Numbered from the stretch's first letter, positions 20,216-31,256 are shown. The stretch: DNA of 64,000 nucleotides from Rufibacter radiotolerans (GCF_001078055.1 NZ_CP010777.1:1-64000), one strand, 5' to 3'. The notes: generated from the letters alone by a model not told the origin. Made by a program: numbers and translations.

Positions 20216-20254
20216 CGTTTTAGGTCTGTTTTGGTGAAAATAGGCTAAAAACGG
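20216..20254. repeat. Dispersed palindrome, copy 5
   Basis: CGTTTTAGGTCTGTTTTGG and the partly decayed right arm TAGGCTAAAAACGG. It overlaps the end of the VanZ-like gene: the last codons and TAG stop (20245-20247) are read from the right arm. Confidence 0.8.
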
Positions 20255-20637
20255 CCTCTAAGCAAAAGCCAGGTGAAAAGACCCAGCACGCAGCCAATGG
20301 CGTTGCTCAAGGCATCTACCGGGTCTGGTGCCCTACCCATGGCCATGGCTCCCTGCAACACTTCTACCAACCCGCCAAACAGCACCACGGCCAGAAAGGC
20401 GCCGGCCACCAACCAGGGGGTTAAAGAAAGGGAAGGATCTCTAAGGAGTGCCAGGAGAAGCAGGAACAGCTGGGTGCCAAACAGCACCGCGTGCACCAGA
20501 GAATCAAAGGTGAGAAAATCCCATTGCGGGGTAGGGGGTAACGCATTGGCGGGCAGAAGCGTCCCTATCAGGATCACCACTGCCCACCCCAGCGCCAGTG
20601 CATAGTAAGCGTTACGCACTGAAAGGAATTTAAGCAC
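20245..20637 (-). CDS. VanZ family membrane protein
   Basis: 130 residues with four predicted membrane helices. The motif [10 protein letters not shown] and the segment GGLVEVLQG...[13 protein letters not shown] match the VanZ-like fold. Function is unclear; family members affect teicoplanin resistance or envelope processes elsewhere. It overlaps gcvH by 8 nt on the same strand, so translation is probably coupled. The gcvH-VanZ pairing next to sprA recurs in Bacteroidota. Its C-terminal RGRF and stop lie inside a dispersed palindrome. Confidence 0.85.
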   Translation of the reverse strand: MLKFLSVRNAYYALALGWAVVILIGTLLPANALPPTPQWDFLTFDSLVHAVLFGTQLFLLLLALLRDPSLSLTPWLVAGAFLAVVLFGGLVEVLQGAMAMGRAPDPVDALSNAIGCVLGLFTWLLLRGRF

Positions 20638-21010
20638 CCACCAGCTCTTTGTACTCAGCGGCCGAAAGCAGCTCGCCTACTTCAGATTGGTTCGCGATAG
20701 ACATCTTGATCATCCAGCCATCGCCGTAGGCATCAGAGTTCACCAGCTCAGGGGCGCCGTCCAGTTTCTCGTTGATCTCCAATACAGTGCCAGTCAAAGG
20801 GCTGAACAGATCAGAAACGGTTTTCACCGCTTCAACGGTGCCAAACACTTCTTCTCTGGCTACTTCTTTGTCCAGGGTGTCAATGTCTACATACACAATG
20901 TCCCCCAGCTCGCGCTGCGCGAAATCTGTGATGCCTACATAGGCTACATCGCCGTCAATCTTGATCCACTCGTGGTCTTTGGTGTATTTCAGTTCCTCAG
21001 GGAAGTTCAT
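20630..21010 (-). CDS. gcvH: Glycine cleavage system H protein
   Basis: 126 residues, the normal length. H protein carries the aminomethyl group between the P, T and L proteins on a lipoyl arm. The lipoylation site is K63 in [11 protein letters not shown], and the family signature [18 protein letters not shown] is at about residues 15-32. No other gcv gene is in the window. It lies between sprA (57 nt upstream) and the VanZ-like gene (8-nt overlap), so it is probably expressed with sprA for reasons of synteny rather than pathway. Confidence 0.97.
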   Translation of the reverse strand: MNFPEELKYTKDHEWIKIDGDVAYVGITDFAQRELGDIVYVDIDTLDKEVAREEVFGTVEAVKTVSDLFSPLTGTVLEINEKLDGAPELVNSDAYGDGWMIKMSIANQSEVGELLSAAEYKELVGA

Positions 21011-21067
21011 AGTTGTTTATTTAAGTTCGACTCAAAAATACATTCTTTTTGGTTGGTGCCACAACCC

Positions 21068-24000
21068 TTAGTCAGATAAACTGAACCGAAGCTGGATACC
21101 ACCCTCGGTCACGGTGTTCCGGAACGCGTTGGCTACCTTGGGCTCGTTGATGTTCTTGGTGAAATAGAACTGCAGGTTCAGGCGCTGGCTTACCACGTAG
21201 TCAATGGTAGGGCGTATCTGCACTTGCAGGGCGCCGGAGGTAGTCAGGTTGTTCTGGTACTCGTTGCCGTCTGTGTCTACCGCAATGGTACGCTGAATGG
21301 TCTCATTGTCTCTGATGGTAAAGTCCAGGCGCATGGTCAGCTCGTTCTCCAGGGTTTTGCGGGAGCCGCCAATCTTAAACGGCACCCGGAAGTTAGTGGT
21401 AGTGTAGCCCAGGCCTACCACCACGTCTTTCACGCCGTTCTCGGTTACCTGTGCGTTGGTCATGTTCAAAAGCAGGTTGCGTTGGGTCTTGTACTCCAAA
21501 CGCCCGGTGATCTGGCCCTTGGTCCTGAAGTTCACCCCAATCAGCGGCGACATACTTTCCGTGATAGCTACCTGGCTCACCACGTAATACGGGATGATCT
21601 CGCCCTGCTCGTTGGTGGCATCCGGGAAGCCGGACGGCTCAAAGTTGTAGTTCAACGCCGTACTGAAGTTGGCTACCGTAAAGTTAGACTGGTAGGCGTG
21701 GTTCAGGGTAAACGAACTGAAGTACTGCTGGAAGAACGGCACCGAGGACAGCCCGTTGTAGACCACGTTCCAGTTGGGCAGCGGAATAGCGTCAAACGGA
21801 CCGGTAGGCTTGGCCTCAAACCCATCTACGCTCTTGCCCTGGTAGGCCCGCAGGAAGGAAGGGATCAAGACGTCCTGGGCATTCACGCCATAGACGCCCG
21901 GACCATTATTGGCCTCGTTTAAGCGGCTGGCAATGGCGGCCCGGTTCCTGATAAAGTTCTCAAACGCATCTGACCGGTTCCCCGAGCCAGATTCAAACAA
22001 GGTCTGCACCGAGATAAAGGACACGCGGTAAGAGCCGGTGGTGAACGGGTTTTGGCGCTGCACGGTCAAGGCAGAGTCACGGCGGTAGAAGACCTCGTCA
22101 ATCTCAGATTTGTTCACGGCCCCGTCCAGGGTAATGATGAAATTACGGATTGGTTCTATAGTGGCCCGGGCCGTGAAGTTGACAGATTTAAGGGAGCTTA
22201 ACGGGGTGTTCAGGTACTGGCTGCTGTCCGTGTACCAGCCCTCGCGGTTGGCCCGCTGGAAGAGCTCATCCAGTTCATATTGCCGGCCCAGCACAAAGTC
22301 CAGCCCGGGTGCCCCGAATCCATCGGCTAAGCCGAAGTTCTGCGCCCTTGGCAGGAAGCCCGGCAGCAAGGTACCCTCAGTGCGGGCATAGGTAAAGTTC
22401 ACAGATCTGGCCGACATCAACGTCCGCAGCACCCCGTTCATCACTTGTCTGCCACCACTTCGGGTAGAATCAGACACGGGTGGTTGCCCGGGCTTGGCCG
22501 ACTGGTTGCGCACGCCCGGGTTAGGGGATGCCTCGTTGGCCGCTTTCAGGAACCGCACCTTGTTGTAAAGGCGCACCAGATCAAACTTACCGCTCAAGCT
22601 GGTTTCCACGCTATTTTCTATGGTGTTCCCCAGTTGCAGGGTGTCATTGTTGCTTAGGGCGGTAGAAGCCGAGGTCCAGGTGAAACCGGCCTGGTACCGG
22701 GCGTCTGCCGAGACAAAGTCCGTGAGCGGGAATTTATCCAGGGGCAGGCGGTAGGTAAGGGCCACAGTCTGGTTGAAGTTGGTGTTACGACCAAAGCGGC
22801 GCAGGTTGTGCCAGATTACCTCATTCTTGTAACGCAGGGAATCCACGTCTTCGTTAATGCGGCCATTGGGTTCGTCTACCACCGCCCGGTTGCTGGCGGT
22901 ATAGTCTAAGGTCAGGCTCTTGGTCAGGTCCCACTTCACGTCATAAATCCGATTAAAGAAAAATGCTTTCTGGAACGTAGGCAGGAACCCGGCAGTGTCT
23001 GGCAGGCTGTACGCCGAAGTTCGCCCTTGCAGGAACGTCTCATTGTAGCGGCGGTCCAGGTCGGCGCGGACGGCAATGCGGCTCGGCTGCAGCGCAAAGT
23101 TGAATTCCTTCAGCCATTTCAGGTACGGCGACTGGAACGCCTTCACTTCGGCAAAAGGAGTGTAGCTCTTCGGGTTGTTGTTATAGGTATATGCCACGCC
23201 CCCGTTGTAGGTCTTGGTGTAATTGCGGTCCGTGGAGATGTCGGTGTGCAGGACCTCAGTGTAGGCATAGGAGAAGGAAAGGTTCTCCACGTCATACACC
23301 CGGCTTTTGGCCTCGGGGTCGGTTTTCTCTTTCCGAACGTTCAGCAGGTTTACGCTCTTGGTAGTGGTCTTACTGACGACTTCATTCCGGTAGTTCTCCT
23401 TTTCTGCCCCGTCAAACTTCTCCAGTGAGAGGTCCAGTTCAGTGTCACGGTCCAGCGGGTCAAAGCGCGGCTCACTGATGGTAGTCCCGTACTGCACCGA
23501 TACCGGCACCACCAACCCCAACTTAGAAGGCAAAAGTTTCTCGGCGGCTATGTTCGCGGCAATGTCAAACTGGCCGGTGTTCTCGCGGGCCCGCTGGGCA
23601 GCGCGCTCCTGTATGCCGCCAAAGCCAACGGCGGTGTAAGAACCGGTGGCCGTCAGGTTAGCGAAGTCGGCTAGTTTCACGTTGGCGCGGGCGGTGGCGG
23701 CCCAGCCGGCGGTGCGGTCAAAGTCAGAGACGCGCAGTTCGTTCACCCACAAGCAAACCGACTGCGAGGCGCGGTCTGGGGTGGCCGGGTTCTCCAGACC
23801 AATCATGAGACTTTGCACGTCACTGAAATCGGGGTTACCCACCACCCTGAAGACCTTGCCGTCTTCCCGGGTTTCCATGTACACCTGGTTCAGGGGGAAA
23901 CTGGCCTGGTTTCTTCTGGATTTCAGTTTCACAAACTCCTCAAACGCCACGTCTATGAAGTTCTGCTCGTTCCATATCTGGTACGGGTCACGGCTGCCCT

Positions 24001-27000
24001 GCGGCGTCATCTTTAACGGGATGGAATACTCATAGTAGTTCTGGGTGAAGTCGGTACCTATGCGCACGAAGGCGTTGACCTCATTGTCCTGGGTACCGCT
24101 GGGGCTCTGGGCGTGCACGTACATTTTCAGGCGCTTGTAGATGAGCATGTCCTGCGACACGTTCTTGTACACGGCCTTGCTAAAAGAGTCTCTCAGGTTC
24201 TCCACGCACAACTGCAAGGACTGCTCATTCTGGCGACGGTTGTTGGCCGAGGAGTAATCCCGCTGGCGCTCAACCCCAGGCGGAACCACATACGGAATAG
24301 TCCCCGCATCTACCTCGCCGTTCTCCTCAATGCTCACTGACGACACGTTGAAGGCAGAGGCGTCAGAATCACAGTCACCTACGCAAGGCGCGCCGTTAGA
24401 CAGCACCGAGTTGTAGGTGCGCCACTGGTTAGAGACAAATTGCATCTGGACAAAGCGCAGCACCACCGGCTGCTCAAACTGGGTCATGTACATCCGCATG
24501 AACCGGATGGACTTGAAGCCCTGCATGTTGTTCACGTTGCTGGTCGGCTTTCTCACCGGAATCCGGAACTGGTACCAGCTCACCTTGTTGCCGCCTGCGT
24601 CTACCGTGTCTACCTTGTCTACTATGTAGTTATTGCCTACGGTAAGCTGGTTAGGTCTGAGGTTGATCTTGTACTCATAGTACTGCTCCAGGTCACTGAT
24701 GACGTTGTCTTTGTTAAGGTCTTCCTTGTCTGGGAACGCATTAGAAGAGAGGTTGCTGTTCACCGGCGAGTTACCCTCCATGCCATTGAAATTTTTGTAC
24801 CGGCCCAGCACCCCAATGCGGCGGGAGTCATAGTCGCCGTCCAGGTGGTGCTTGAAGTTGTCTGCGGAAGGGTCTTGCAGTGAGGCGTAAATGCCCAGGC
24901 CCTGGAAGAATTCCCGTTCCTCGTTGTCGTTCAATCCGTCCAGCCCTATATCCTGGAAGGGACGGGCGCTGGGCTCACTGTCAAAGGCATCTGTCAGGAA
25001 CTGGTTGCGGGTCACACGGCCCCAGGCAGTGGCTTCGGTGGCCTGGCGGCTGCCATCAGAGGGCAGGCCGTTCTCAAACTCATAGCGTTGGTCTTTGAGC
25101 AGGTCTTCTGAAACGTTCCCTAAGTTAATGAAGAAATCACCCCCAGTGGTGTTGTTCTGGGCATTGCCCTCGCCGTCAATCACCTTTCCGCGGTCTCCAT
25201 TAATGAAGGGGTCCAGCATCCAGAACTCCAGGTACTCAATGTTGGCGTTGTCAAAGTTATTGTCAAAGGAAATCTCCCGGCTAATACCGCCCCAGTTGTT
25301 GCGCACGCTGCCGGTGAGCAAGCGCCCGTCATTGCTTACATTGGGGGCATAGTTGTACTGGCCGCGCTCCTGGGGGTAGTAGGCCAGGTCAAAGGTGTAC
25401 TCAAAGGTGTTGTTGGTCTCCGGGTCACGGTTAGGGAAGATCTCACGGCGCTGTACCCCACGCACATAGTGGTTTTCCAGTTCCTCGCGGGAGATGTTGC
25501 TGGGGCGCAGGCTATTGGCCGAGTAATAGATCTGATCAATGGTATACCAGGCCAGCTTGGCGCGGTTGTAGGCATAGGCCAGGCCGGTTCGGCCGTTCAC
25601 CAGCGGCGCCGGGGTAGAAGCCAGCCGCCAGGCATTGGTGTTGAAACCGCCTAAGGAATAAGGGGTCTTGGCATTCTCAAAGTCATCTATGTAGGAAACA
25701 CCGTTCTCGCCCACAAACTCCGTTTTCTTGGGCACCAATTGGGCTACCTCGGCTCCCAGCGTGACAGAGGAGGGGGCCTTGGTCTCTAAGAACGGCAGTT
25801 TATCTGTGAGGCGGGTGAGCAGGCGCGAATCACGGCGGTAGTTCACGTCAAAGCCATAGACGGTATTGTTGCTGGGCTCATCGCCTATGTTTACCCGCTG
25901 AATGAAAGGCCGCTCGCCCTGGTGTAGCACAGTGGCCCCCAAAATGAGGTCATTGTCCACGCGGTAATCAAAGCGGGCGCCCATGAGGGTGCGGGGCTGC
26001 ACGCTCAGGATGTCTGCCTTCTCATAGGTGATGCGCAGGTTGCTGGCGCTGTTCAGGTAGCTGGGATTGAGAATCTTTACCCGGCCTAGGTCATAGAACA
26101 CCTGGTAATCCTGGCCTTCCACCAAACGCGTGCCGCCAGAGAAGACCGCCACGGAGCCTTCCGCAATGCGGATGCCGGGCAGGGTGATCTCATCGGTGCT
26201 GCTGGCCTGGTAACGGCCCTGTATGAAGAACTTGTTTTTCTGGGAGAACTGCTGGGCATCGGTCTGGATGGAGTCATACAGTTCCTGGAACACATATTTG
26301 TTGATGTACTGGTCTTCCTGGCCCACCGTAAAGCGGGACCGAAGGTACGACCCAAAAGGCTCTACCTGCGGGAAGAAAATACGGCCCGACTCAGGGTCAA
26401 TGGTGATACCGGATAGAAAGTCAAAGTTACCGTCGCGCGGGCGGTCATTGTTGGTATTCACGTTGTCCAGGTTGAAGACCTGAATCAGGGGAATGCCTTT
26501 CAGCCGTGACTCATCCTGCAGACTGGTGAGGTCGCCGCCGGTGGCATCGTCTTTATAGACCACGTTCAGCTGGAAGTTCTGGCGGTCAATCTGGTTGGCG
26601 TTGAGGGCGTAGACGTTTTTCATCATCAGGTCCCAGGTAGGGGTGTTCAGGCCCGGGTTGGTGGCGCGTAACATTTTCAGAAAAATGACCTGGTCCTCGG
26701 GTACGTTCTGGTAGTCTTCCTGCAACTCACCTACTTTATAAGTGCGGCCGTTAAGTGTGTACTCAAAGGCCACGCCCAATACCTGCTCCGGTAACAAAGC
26801 AGCGTTCAGAGAGATATACCCCAACTGCGGGTTGAATTTGTATTCAGACTGGTCCAGGCGGCGCGCGCGCACGTGCTCAAAGTCCACAGCCTTACGCAGA
26901 CCAAAACTCTCCAGGAAATTGTCTATCTGGTTGTTGTTTCTGACGGTGAGGCTACGGTAGAGGCTGTTCTGCCCGTTGCCGGCACCGGAGCCGGCCGGAA

Positions 27001-28207
27001 GGTTCTGGCTGAACTGGGCCCGGAAAGGATTCGGTTCACCAAGGTCCATCAGGGCGACCACGTTTCTGAGGTTGGTGGTGGCGCGGTTGTCATTGGTGAT
27101 GTAGACCTCCATGCGGCGCACCACAATACCCGAGTTTACCAATGGCAGGTTGCGCAAGGTCTGATCATAGCGGTCCCTGAAGAACTGGGCCAGGAAGAAG
27201 TGGCGGTCACGGTCATATTCATCTGCCCTGATTTCAAAGCGCCGGTTCTGGGCCCCGTTCTGGATGTCAATGGCGTCAATGCTCCCGCGCTGGTTGGCGG
27301 CAATGGCAGTCACGGAGAGTTTGCCCAACTGCAGCTGCGCCTTCAACCCGAAGAGGTTCTGCCCGCCAGAGATGAGGGAGTTATTGAGAGGCAGGCTTAC
27401 GTTACCGGCTTCAATTTTCTGGATGATCTCCTCGGGATAGCCGGTGTATTCCAGTTTGAGGTTGTTCTCAAAGTCAAAGTTGGCCTTAGTGTCCCAGTTG
27501 GCCGTGATGCGCATTTTCTCACCAATGCGGCCGTCAATGTTCAGGGCGATGCTCTGGTCAAACTCAAAGTCGCCAATGCTCTGCTGCCGAAGCGGGATGG
27601 CCGGGTTCTCATTCTTGTTGAAGAGCGCCCCAAACTTAAGCGTGGCCAGGCCGTTGGGCCGGATGTCTACCGTATTGCCGCCAAACAAACGGTCAAATGT
27701 ACGGCCTCCCACGTCAATGGTAGGCACCAAACGCCGGCTGGGGGCGGCAGGGTTCTGCTCATCCAGGCTCGCCGATTTTGCCCGCCAATACTCCCTGATG
27801 GATTTCTGCTGCTGGTAGCGCGAGTACTCCTCAAAGGTCATGGTGCTGGGATCGCGGTAGTCATAGCCGCCAATCTGCTCCGTGATCTCGTAGCGCTTTA
27901 GGCTGTCATCTGGCACCACCTGCAGTTGCACGTTGCTGGGCAGCGGAAGCAGCAGGGGAGATATGGTGGTTCTATTGGAGAAAGGATCGCCGCGGCGGTC
28001 TTCAAATAGTAGCTTGGGGCGCCGCGAGGGAATATATTGCTGGTTCTTGGTTGTGTCTTGGGCTTCCTTCTTTCCGGGCAACACCGAAGCCGCGGCACGC
28101 AGGCCGGGCATGGTAAACTCACTTGGCTCTGCTTGGGTAAGCCAGGCCATCAACGACACCAACCCTACCGCGGTTGCAAGAATGGGATGCTTTTTTGTAT
28201 AAAACAC
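21068..28207 (-). CDS. sprA: Type IX secretion translocon SprA (Sov)
   Basis: 2379 residues, the size expected for SprA, the very large outer-membrane beta barrel that forms the T9SS channel. The N-terminus reads as a signal peptide (LVSLMAWLTQA|EPS). Typical SprA content follows, such as TFEEYSRYQQQKSIREYW (about residues 125-142) and VDIRPNGLATLKFGALFN (about 180-197). The C-terminus ends in barrel strand GIQLRFSLSD. The start is GTG at 28207, chosen because it gives a complete signal peptide and leaves an 18-nt gap to ruvA. Order ruvA-sprA-gcvH is known from other Bacteroidota. No frameshift is seen over 7.1 kb. Confidence 0.96.
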   Translation of the reverse strand: MFYTKKHPILATAVGLVSLMAWLTQAEPSEFTMPGLRAAASVLPGKKEAQDTTKNQQYIPSRRPKLLFEDRRGDPFSNRTTISPLLLPLPSNVQLQVVPDDSLKRYEITEQIGGYDYRDPSTMTFEEYSRYQQQKSIREYWRAKSASLDEQNPAAPSRRLVPTIDVGGRTFDRLFGGNTVDIRPNGLATLKFGALFNKNENPAIPLRQQSIGDFEFDQSIALNIDGRIGEKMRITANWDTKANFDFENNLKLEYTGYPEEIIQKIEAGNVSLPLNNSLISGGQNLFGLKAQLQLGKLSVTAIAANQRGSIDAIDIQNGAQNRRFEIRADEYDRDRHFFLAQFFRDRYDQTLRNLPLVNSGIVVRRMEVYITNDNRATTNLRNVVALMDLGEPNPFRAQFSQNLPAGSGAGNGQNSLYRSLTVRNNNQIDNFLESFGLRKAVDFEHVRARRLDQSEYKFNPQLGYISLNAALLPEQVLGVAFEYTLNGRTYKVGELQEDYQNVPEDQVIFLKMLRATNPGLNTPTWDLMMKNVYALNANQIDRQNFQLNVVYKDDATGGDLTSLQDESRLKGIPLIQVFNLDNVNTNNDRPRDGNFDFLSGITIDPESGRIFFPQVEPFGSYLRSRFTVGQEDQYINKYVFQELYDSIQTDAQQFSQKNKFFIQGRYQASSTDEITLPGIRIAEGSVAVFSGGTRLVEGQDYQVFYDLGRVKILNPSYLNSASNLRITYEKADILSVQPRTLMGARFDYRVDNDLILGATVLHQGERPFIQRVNIGDEPSNNTVYGFDVNYRRDSRLLTRLTDKLPFLETKAPSSVTLGAEVAQLVPKKTEFVGENGVSYIDDFENAKTPYSLGGFNTNAWRLASTPAPLVNGRTGLAYAYNRAKLAWYTIDQIYYSANSLRPSNISREELENHYVRGVQRREIFPNRDPETNNTFEYTFDLAYYPQERGQYNYAPNVSNDGRLLTGSVRNNWGGISREISFDNNFDNANIEYLEFWMLDPFINGDRGKVIDGEGNAQNNTTGGDFFINLGNVSEDLLKDQRYEFENGLPSDGSRQATEATAWGRVTRNQFLTDAFDSEPSARPFQDIGLDGLNDNEEREFFQGLGIYASLQDPSADNFKHHLDGDYDSRRIGVLGRYKNFNGMEGNSPVNSNLSSNAFPDKEDLNKDNVISDLEQYYEYKINLRPNQLTVGNNYIVDKVDTVDAGGNKVSWYQFRIPVRKPTSNVNNMQGFKSIRFMRMYMTQFEQPVVLRFVQMQFVSNQWRTYNSVLSNGAPCVGDCDSDASAFNVSSVSIEENGEVDAGTIPYVVPPGVERQRDYSSANNRRQNEQSLQLCVENLRDSFSKAVYKNVSQDMLIYKRLKMYVHAQSPSGTQDNEVNAFVRIGTDFTQNYYEYSIPLKMTPQGSRDPYQIWNEQNFIDVAFEEFVKLKSRRNQASFPLNQVYMETREDGKVFRVVGNPDFSDVQSLMIGLENPATPDRASQSVCLWVNELRVSDFDRTAGWAATARANVKLADFANLTATGSYTAVGFGGIQERAAQRARENTGQFDIAANIAAEKLLPSKLGLVVPVSVQYGTTISEPRFDPLDRDTELDLSLEKFDGAEKENYRNEVVSKTTTKSVNLLNVRKEKTDPEAKSRVYDVENLSFSYAYTEVLHTDISTDRNYTKTYNGGVAYTYNNNPKSYTPFAEVKAFQSPYLKWLKEFNFALQPSRIAVRADLDRRYNETFLQGRTSAYSLPDTAGFLPTFQKAFFFNRIYDVKWDLTKSLTLDYTASNRAVVDEPNGRINEDVDSLRYKNEVIWHNLRRFGRNTNFNQTVALTYRLPLDKFPLTDFVSADARYQAGFTWTSASTALSNNDTLQLGNTIENSVETSLSGKFDLVRLYNKVRFLKAANEASPNPGVRNQSAKPGQPPVSDSTRSGGRQVMNGVLRTLMSARSVNFTYARTEGTLLPGFLPRAQNFGLADGFGAPGLDFVLGRQYELDELFQRANREGWYTDSSQYLNTPLSSLKSVNFTARATIEPIRNFIITLDGAVNKSEIDEVFYRRDSALTVQRQNPFTTGSYRVSFISVQTLFESGSGNRSDAFENFIRNRAAIASRLNEANNGPGVYGVNAQDVLIPSFLRAYQGKSVDGFEAKPTGPFDAIPLPNWNVVYNGLSSVPFFQQYFSSFTLNHAYQSNFTVANFSTALNYNFEPSGFPDATNEQGEIIPYYVVSQVAITESMSPLIGVNFRTKGQITGRLEYKTQRNLLLNMTNAQVTENGVKDVVVGLGYTTTNFRVPFKIGGSRKTLENELTMRLDFTIRDNETIQRTIAVDTDGNEYQNNLTTSGALQVQIRPTIDYVVSQRLNLQFYFTKNINEPKVANAFRNTVTEGGIQLRFSLSD

Positions 28208-28225
28208 AAATAGTAAAGAAGTTAC

Positions 28226-28819
28226 TTAGGAAGACTTCAAAGCAAACTTAATCATATCTTCTACAGTTAGGCTAGCGCCCTCCCGTTTGATAATAGCATC
28301 TAAGGTTTTTTCGGCCACATTCTTCGCGAAGCCTAGCGTGACTAATGCAGATAACGCCTCCTCTCTGGACGTATTGTGTGCCGCGCCAAAGGTGACACTT
28401 ACCGCATCTGGGCCCAGGCCTTTCCTGAATTTATCGCGCAGTTCCAGGATAATCCGCTGGGCGGTTTTGGCCCCAATTCCCTTTACCTGCTGGATGGTGC
28501 GCACGTCTTCCCGCACAATGGCCTGCTGCACTTCCTGCACCGTAAGCGAGGAAAGGATCATAAGGCCGGTGTTGGGGCCCACACCCGAAATAGAGATCAG
28601 ATGCAGAAAGGCGCTTTTCTCCGCGATGGTGGCAAAGCCATACAACGTGTGGGCGTCTTCTTTGATGTGCTGGTGCGTGAACAGCTTGCAGCGCTCACCG
28701 GTGGGTAGCTGCCCGTACGTGTTCAAGGAGATGCGGAGCTCATAGCCCACGCCGCCCACATCAATAATGACAAAAGTGGGGTCTTTCTGGGCTAGTTTGC
28801 CGTCTAAATAAGCGATCAT
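28226..28819 (-). CDS. ruvA: Holliday junction branch migration protein RuvA
   Basis: 197 residues, the normal length. The OB-fold N-terminal domain (MIAYLDGKLAQKDPTFVIIDVGGVGYEL) is followed by two helix-hairpin-helix motifs (ISGVGPNTGLMILSSL; VKGIGAKTAQRIILELRDK) and the C-terminal domain III that binds RuvB. RuvA tetramers recognise the junction for RuvB-driven migration. It is 18 nt upstream of sprA and is probably the first gene of the ruvA-sprA-gcvH-vanZ unit. A near -7 box (TACCTTTTG on the minus strand) lies about 15 nt before the start. Confidence 0.96.
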   Translation of the reverse strand: MIAYLDGKLAQKDPTFVIIDVGGVGYELRISLNTYGQLPTGERCKLFTHQHIKEDAHTLYGFATIAEKSAFLHLISISGVGPNTGLMILSSLTVQEVQQAIVREDVRTIQQVKGIGAKTAQRIILELRDKFRKGLGPDAVSVTFGAAHNTSREEALSALVTLGFAKNVAEKTLDAIIKREGASLTVEDMIKFALKSS

Positions 28820-28865
28820 GAGACCAGCGTTACAAAAGGTAAGTAATAGAATTTTATATACTTAG

Positions 28866-28911
28866 ATTCCGTTTTGGGGCTGTTTTTGAGAAAACGGCCC
28901 CAAAACGGAAT
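28866..28911. repeat. Dispersed palindrome, copy 6
   Basis: 46 nt: ATTCCGTTTTGGGGCTGTTTT, a TGAG-centred loop, and the pairing right arm (28891-28911). Nearly perfect. Located between the malic enzyme end and the ruvA start. Confidence 0.9.
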
Positions 28912-28979
28912 AAATATTTAATAGTAGCTATTGAGTGCTTTTTAGGGAGAGCAACAAAGGCAGTACGTACTGGTACTAT

Positions 28980-31256
28980 TTAGAGTTTAGCTTTGCACTT
29001 CTGCGCGTCTACCACGGCAATGGCCACCATATTGATGATCTCCCGCACCGAGGAGCCTAACTGCAAGATATGCACCGGCTTACGCATCCCCATCAGAATA
29101 GGCCCAATGGTTTCTGCCCCGCCCATTTCCTGTAAAAGTTTATAGGCAATATTACCAGCGGCCAAACCCGGGAATATTAAGGTGTTGGCGCCCACGTTGG
29201 CTAGTTCACTGAATGGATAATGCTCGCGCAGTAAGTCTGTGTTGAGGGCGGTATTGGCCTGCATCTCGCCGTCTATCAACAGGTCTGGGTAACGCAGCTT
29301 GGCCATTCGGGTAGCTTCGCGGGTTTTGGTGGGCACCTGACCTTCGCTTGACCCGAAGTTGGAGTACGAAAGCATGGCAATGCGCGGCTCCTGGTCAAAG
29401 AAGCGCACATAGCGGGCTGTCAGTCCCACAATATCCACCAGGTCATCTGCGGTAGGCTGCAGGTTCACGGTGGTGTCTGCAAAGAAGTAAGGCTCTTTCT
29501 TGTTCTGGATGATGTACATGCCCGCCACCTTGTTCACGCCCTCTTCCACGCCAATCACGTGCAAAGCTGGCTTAATGGTGCTGGAGTAGTCGCGGGTAAG
29601 GCCGGAAATGAGGGCATCGGCCTCGCCGGTTTCCACCATCATACAGCCAAAGTAGTTTCTGATGCGCACCAGCTTGCGGCAGTCAAACAGGGTCATGCCT
29701 TTGCGCTTGCGCTTCTCATAGAGCAAGTGCGCATATTTCTCGCATTTGGCGTCTTCTTCCCTTGGATCAATGATAGGGCAGCCTTCCAGCTCATGTTCCA
29801 TTTTAAACTCCCTGATCATCTCCTGGATCACGGCACGCTCGCCTAACAGAATAGGGTAGGCCAGTTTCTGCTCTACCACGGTAGAGGCCGCTTTCAGGAT
29901 CTTGTAGTTGTCCGCCTCGGCGAAGACCACGGTTTTTGGGTTCTGCCGTGCCTGCGTAAGAATGCGGTTCATCAGTTTCTGGTCAATGCCAATGCGGGCC
30001 TGCAGTTCCTGGTGGTAGCGCTCCCAATTCTGGATAGGGTAGCGGGCCACCCCAGACTCCATGGCGGCCTTTGCCACCGCCGGACTGATGGTGGTGATAA
30101 GGCGCGGGTCCAAGGGTTTTGGGATCAAATAGGTGCGGCCAAAGGCGATGGTGTTATCGCCGTAGGCTTTGTGCACCAGGTCCGGAACGCCTTCTTTGGC
30201 CAGGTCTGCCAGGGCGTAAACGGCTGCCAGCTTCATGGCCTCGTTGATCTCGGTGGCGCGCACGTCTAAGGCTCCCCTGAAAATGTAAGGGAAACCCAGC
30301 ACGTTGTTTACTTGGTTAGGATGGTCTGAACGGCCGGTGGCCATGATCAGGTCCTCACGGGTGGCCATGGCCACGTCATAAGGAATCTCAGGGTCTGGGT
30401 TGGCCAGCGCGAAGATGATTGGGTCAGGCGCCATCAGTTTCACCAGCTCCGGGGCCAGTACGTTGCCGGCACTCAGGCCCACAAACACATCGGCGTCTTC
30501 CATGGCCTGGGCCAGGGTGGTGATCTTGCGCATGGTCACAAACTGGGCCCGGTAAATGTCCAGGTCATTGCGCTCTGGGTTAATGATGCCGTCTTTGTCA
30601 AACATGACAATGTTGTCAATGTTCACGCCCAGGGCGAGGTAGAGTTTGGAGCAGGCAATGGCCGCGGCACCGGCACCATTGATCACCATTTTAATCTTGG
30701 AGATGTCTTTGCCTACCACTTCCAGGGCATTGAGCAACGCGGCGCTGGAGATGATGGCGGTGCCGTGTTGGTCATCATGCATGAGCGGGATGTTCATCTG
30801 CTCGCGCAGGGCATTCTCTATCTTAAAGCTTTCCGGAGCCTTGATGTCTTCCAGGTTAATGCCGCCGAAAGTGGGCTCCAGGGACTTTACAATCTGGATG
30901 AATTTGTCGGGGTCGGTTTCATTGATCTCAATATCAAACACATCTATGCCGGCAAATTTCTTGAAAAGAACGCCTTTTCCTTCCATCACGGGCTTAGAGG
31001 CCTCGGGACCGATGTTGCCCAGGCCCAGTACGGCTGTGCCGTTGGTAATCACGCCCACCAGGTTTCCCTTGGCGGTATATTTATAAACGTCTTCTGGGTT
31101 GGCGGCAATCTCTTTGCAGGGTTCCGCTACGCCCGGGGAGTAGGCCAGGGCTAAGTCCATCTGGGTACTTACCATTTTGGTAGGCACTACTTCTATCTTG
31201 CCGGGTTGCCCCTGGCTATGATAATTGAGGGCGTCCTGCTTGTTGATTTTAATCAT
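28980..31256 (-). CDS. maeB: NADP-dependent malic enzyme, MaeB type
   Basis: 758 residues, matching the two-domain MaeB form. The N-terminal malic domain has [12 protein letters not shown] (about residues 38-49), the acidic metal site [14 protein letters not shown], the [18 protein letters not shown] segment and the nucleotide-binding [15 protein letters not shown]. From about residue 430 a phosphotransacetylase-like domain follows (ending [15 protein letters not shown]), which is regulatory and not catalytic in this family. It converts malate to pyruvate and CO2 with NADPH formation. It stands alone between ruvA and the lytic transglycosylase, flanked by palindromes on both sides. Confidence 0.96.
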   Translation of the reverse strand: MIKINKQDALNYHSQGQPGKIEVVPTKMVSTQMDLALAYSPGVAEPCKEIAANPEDVYKYTAKGNLVGVITNGTAVLGLGNIGPEASKPVMEGKGVLFKKFAGIDVFDIEINETDPDKFIQIVKSLEPTFGGINLEDIKAPESFKIENALREQMNIPLMHDDQHGTAIISSAALLNALEVVGKDISKIKMVINGAGAAAIACSKLYLALGVNIDNIVMFDKDGIINPERNDLDIYRAQFVTMRKITTLAQAMEDADVFVGLSAGNVLAPELVKLMAPDPIIFALANPDPEIPYDVAMATREDLIMATGRSDHPNQVNNVLGFPYIFRGALDVRATEINEAMKLAAVYALADLAKEGVPDLVHKAYGDNTIAFGRTYLIPKPLDPRLITTISPAVAKAAMESGVARYPIQNWERYHQELQARIGIDQKLMNRILTQARQNPKTVVFAEADNYKILKAASTVVEQKLAYPILLGERAVIQEMIREFKMEHELEGCPIIDPREEDAKCEKYAHLLYEKRKRKGMTLFDCRKLVRIRNYFGCMMVETGEADALISGLTRDYSSTIKPALHVIGVEEGVNKVAGMYIIQNKKEPYFFADTTVNLQPTADDLVDIVGLTARYVRFFDQEPRIAMLSYSNFGSSEGQVPTKTREATRMAKLRYPDLLIDGEMQANTALNTDLLREHYPFSELANVGANTLIFPGLAAGNIAYKLLQEMGGAETIGPILMGMRKPVHILQLGSSVREIINMVAIAVVDAQKCKAKL

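Noticed and set aside
26873..27901. Antisense frame (342 codons) opposite sprA
   Set aside because: Shadow of a conserved, intact SprA reading frame; no domain or start signal.
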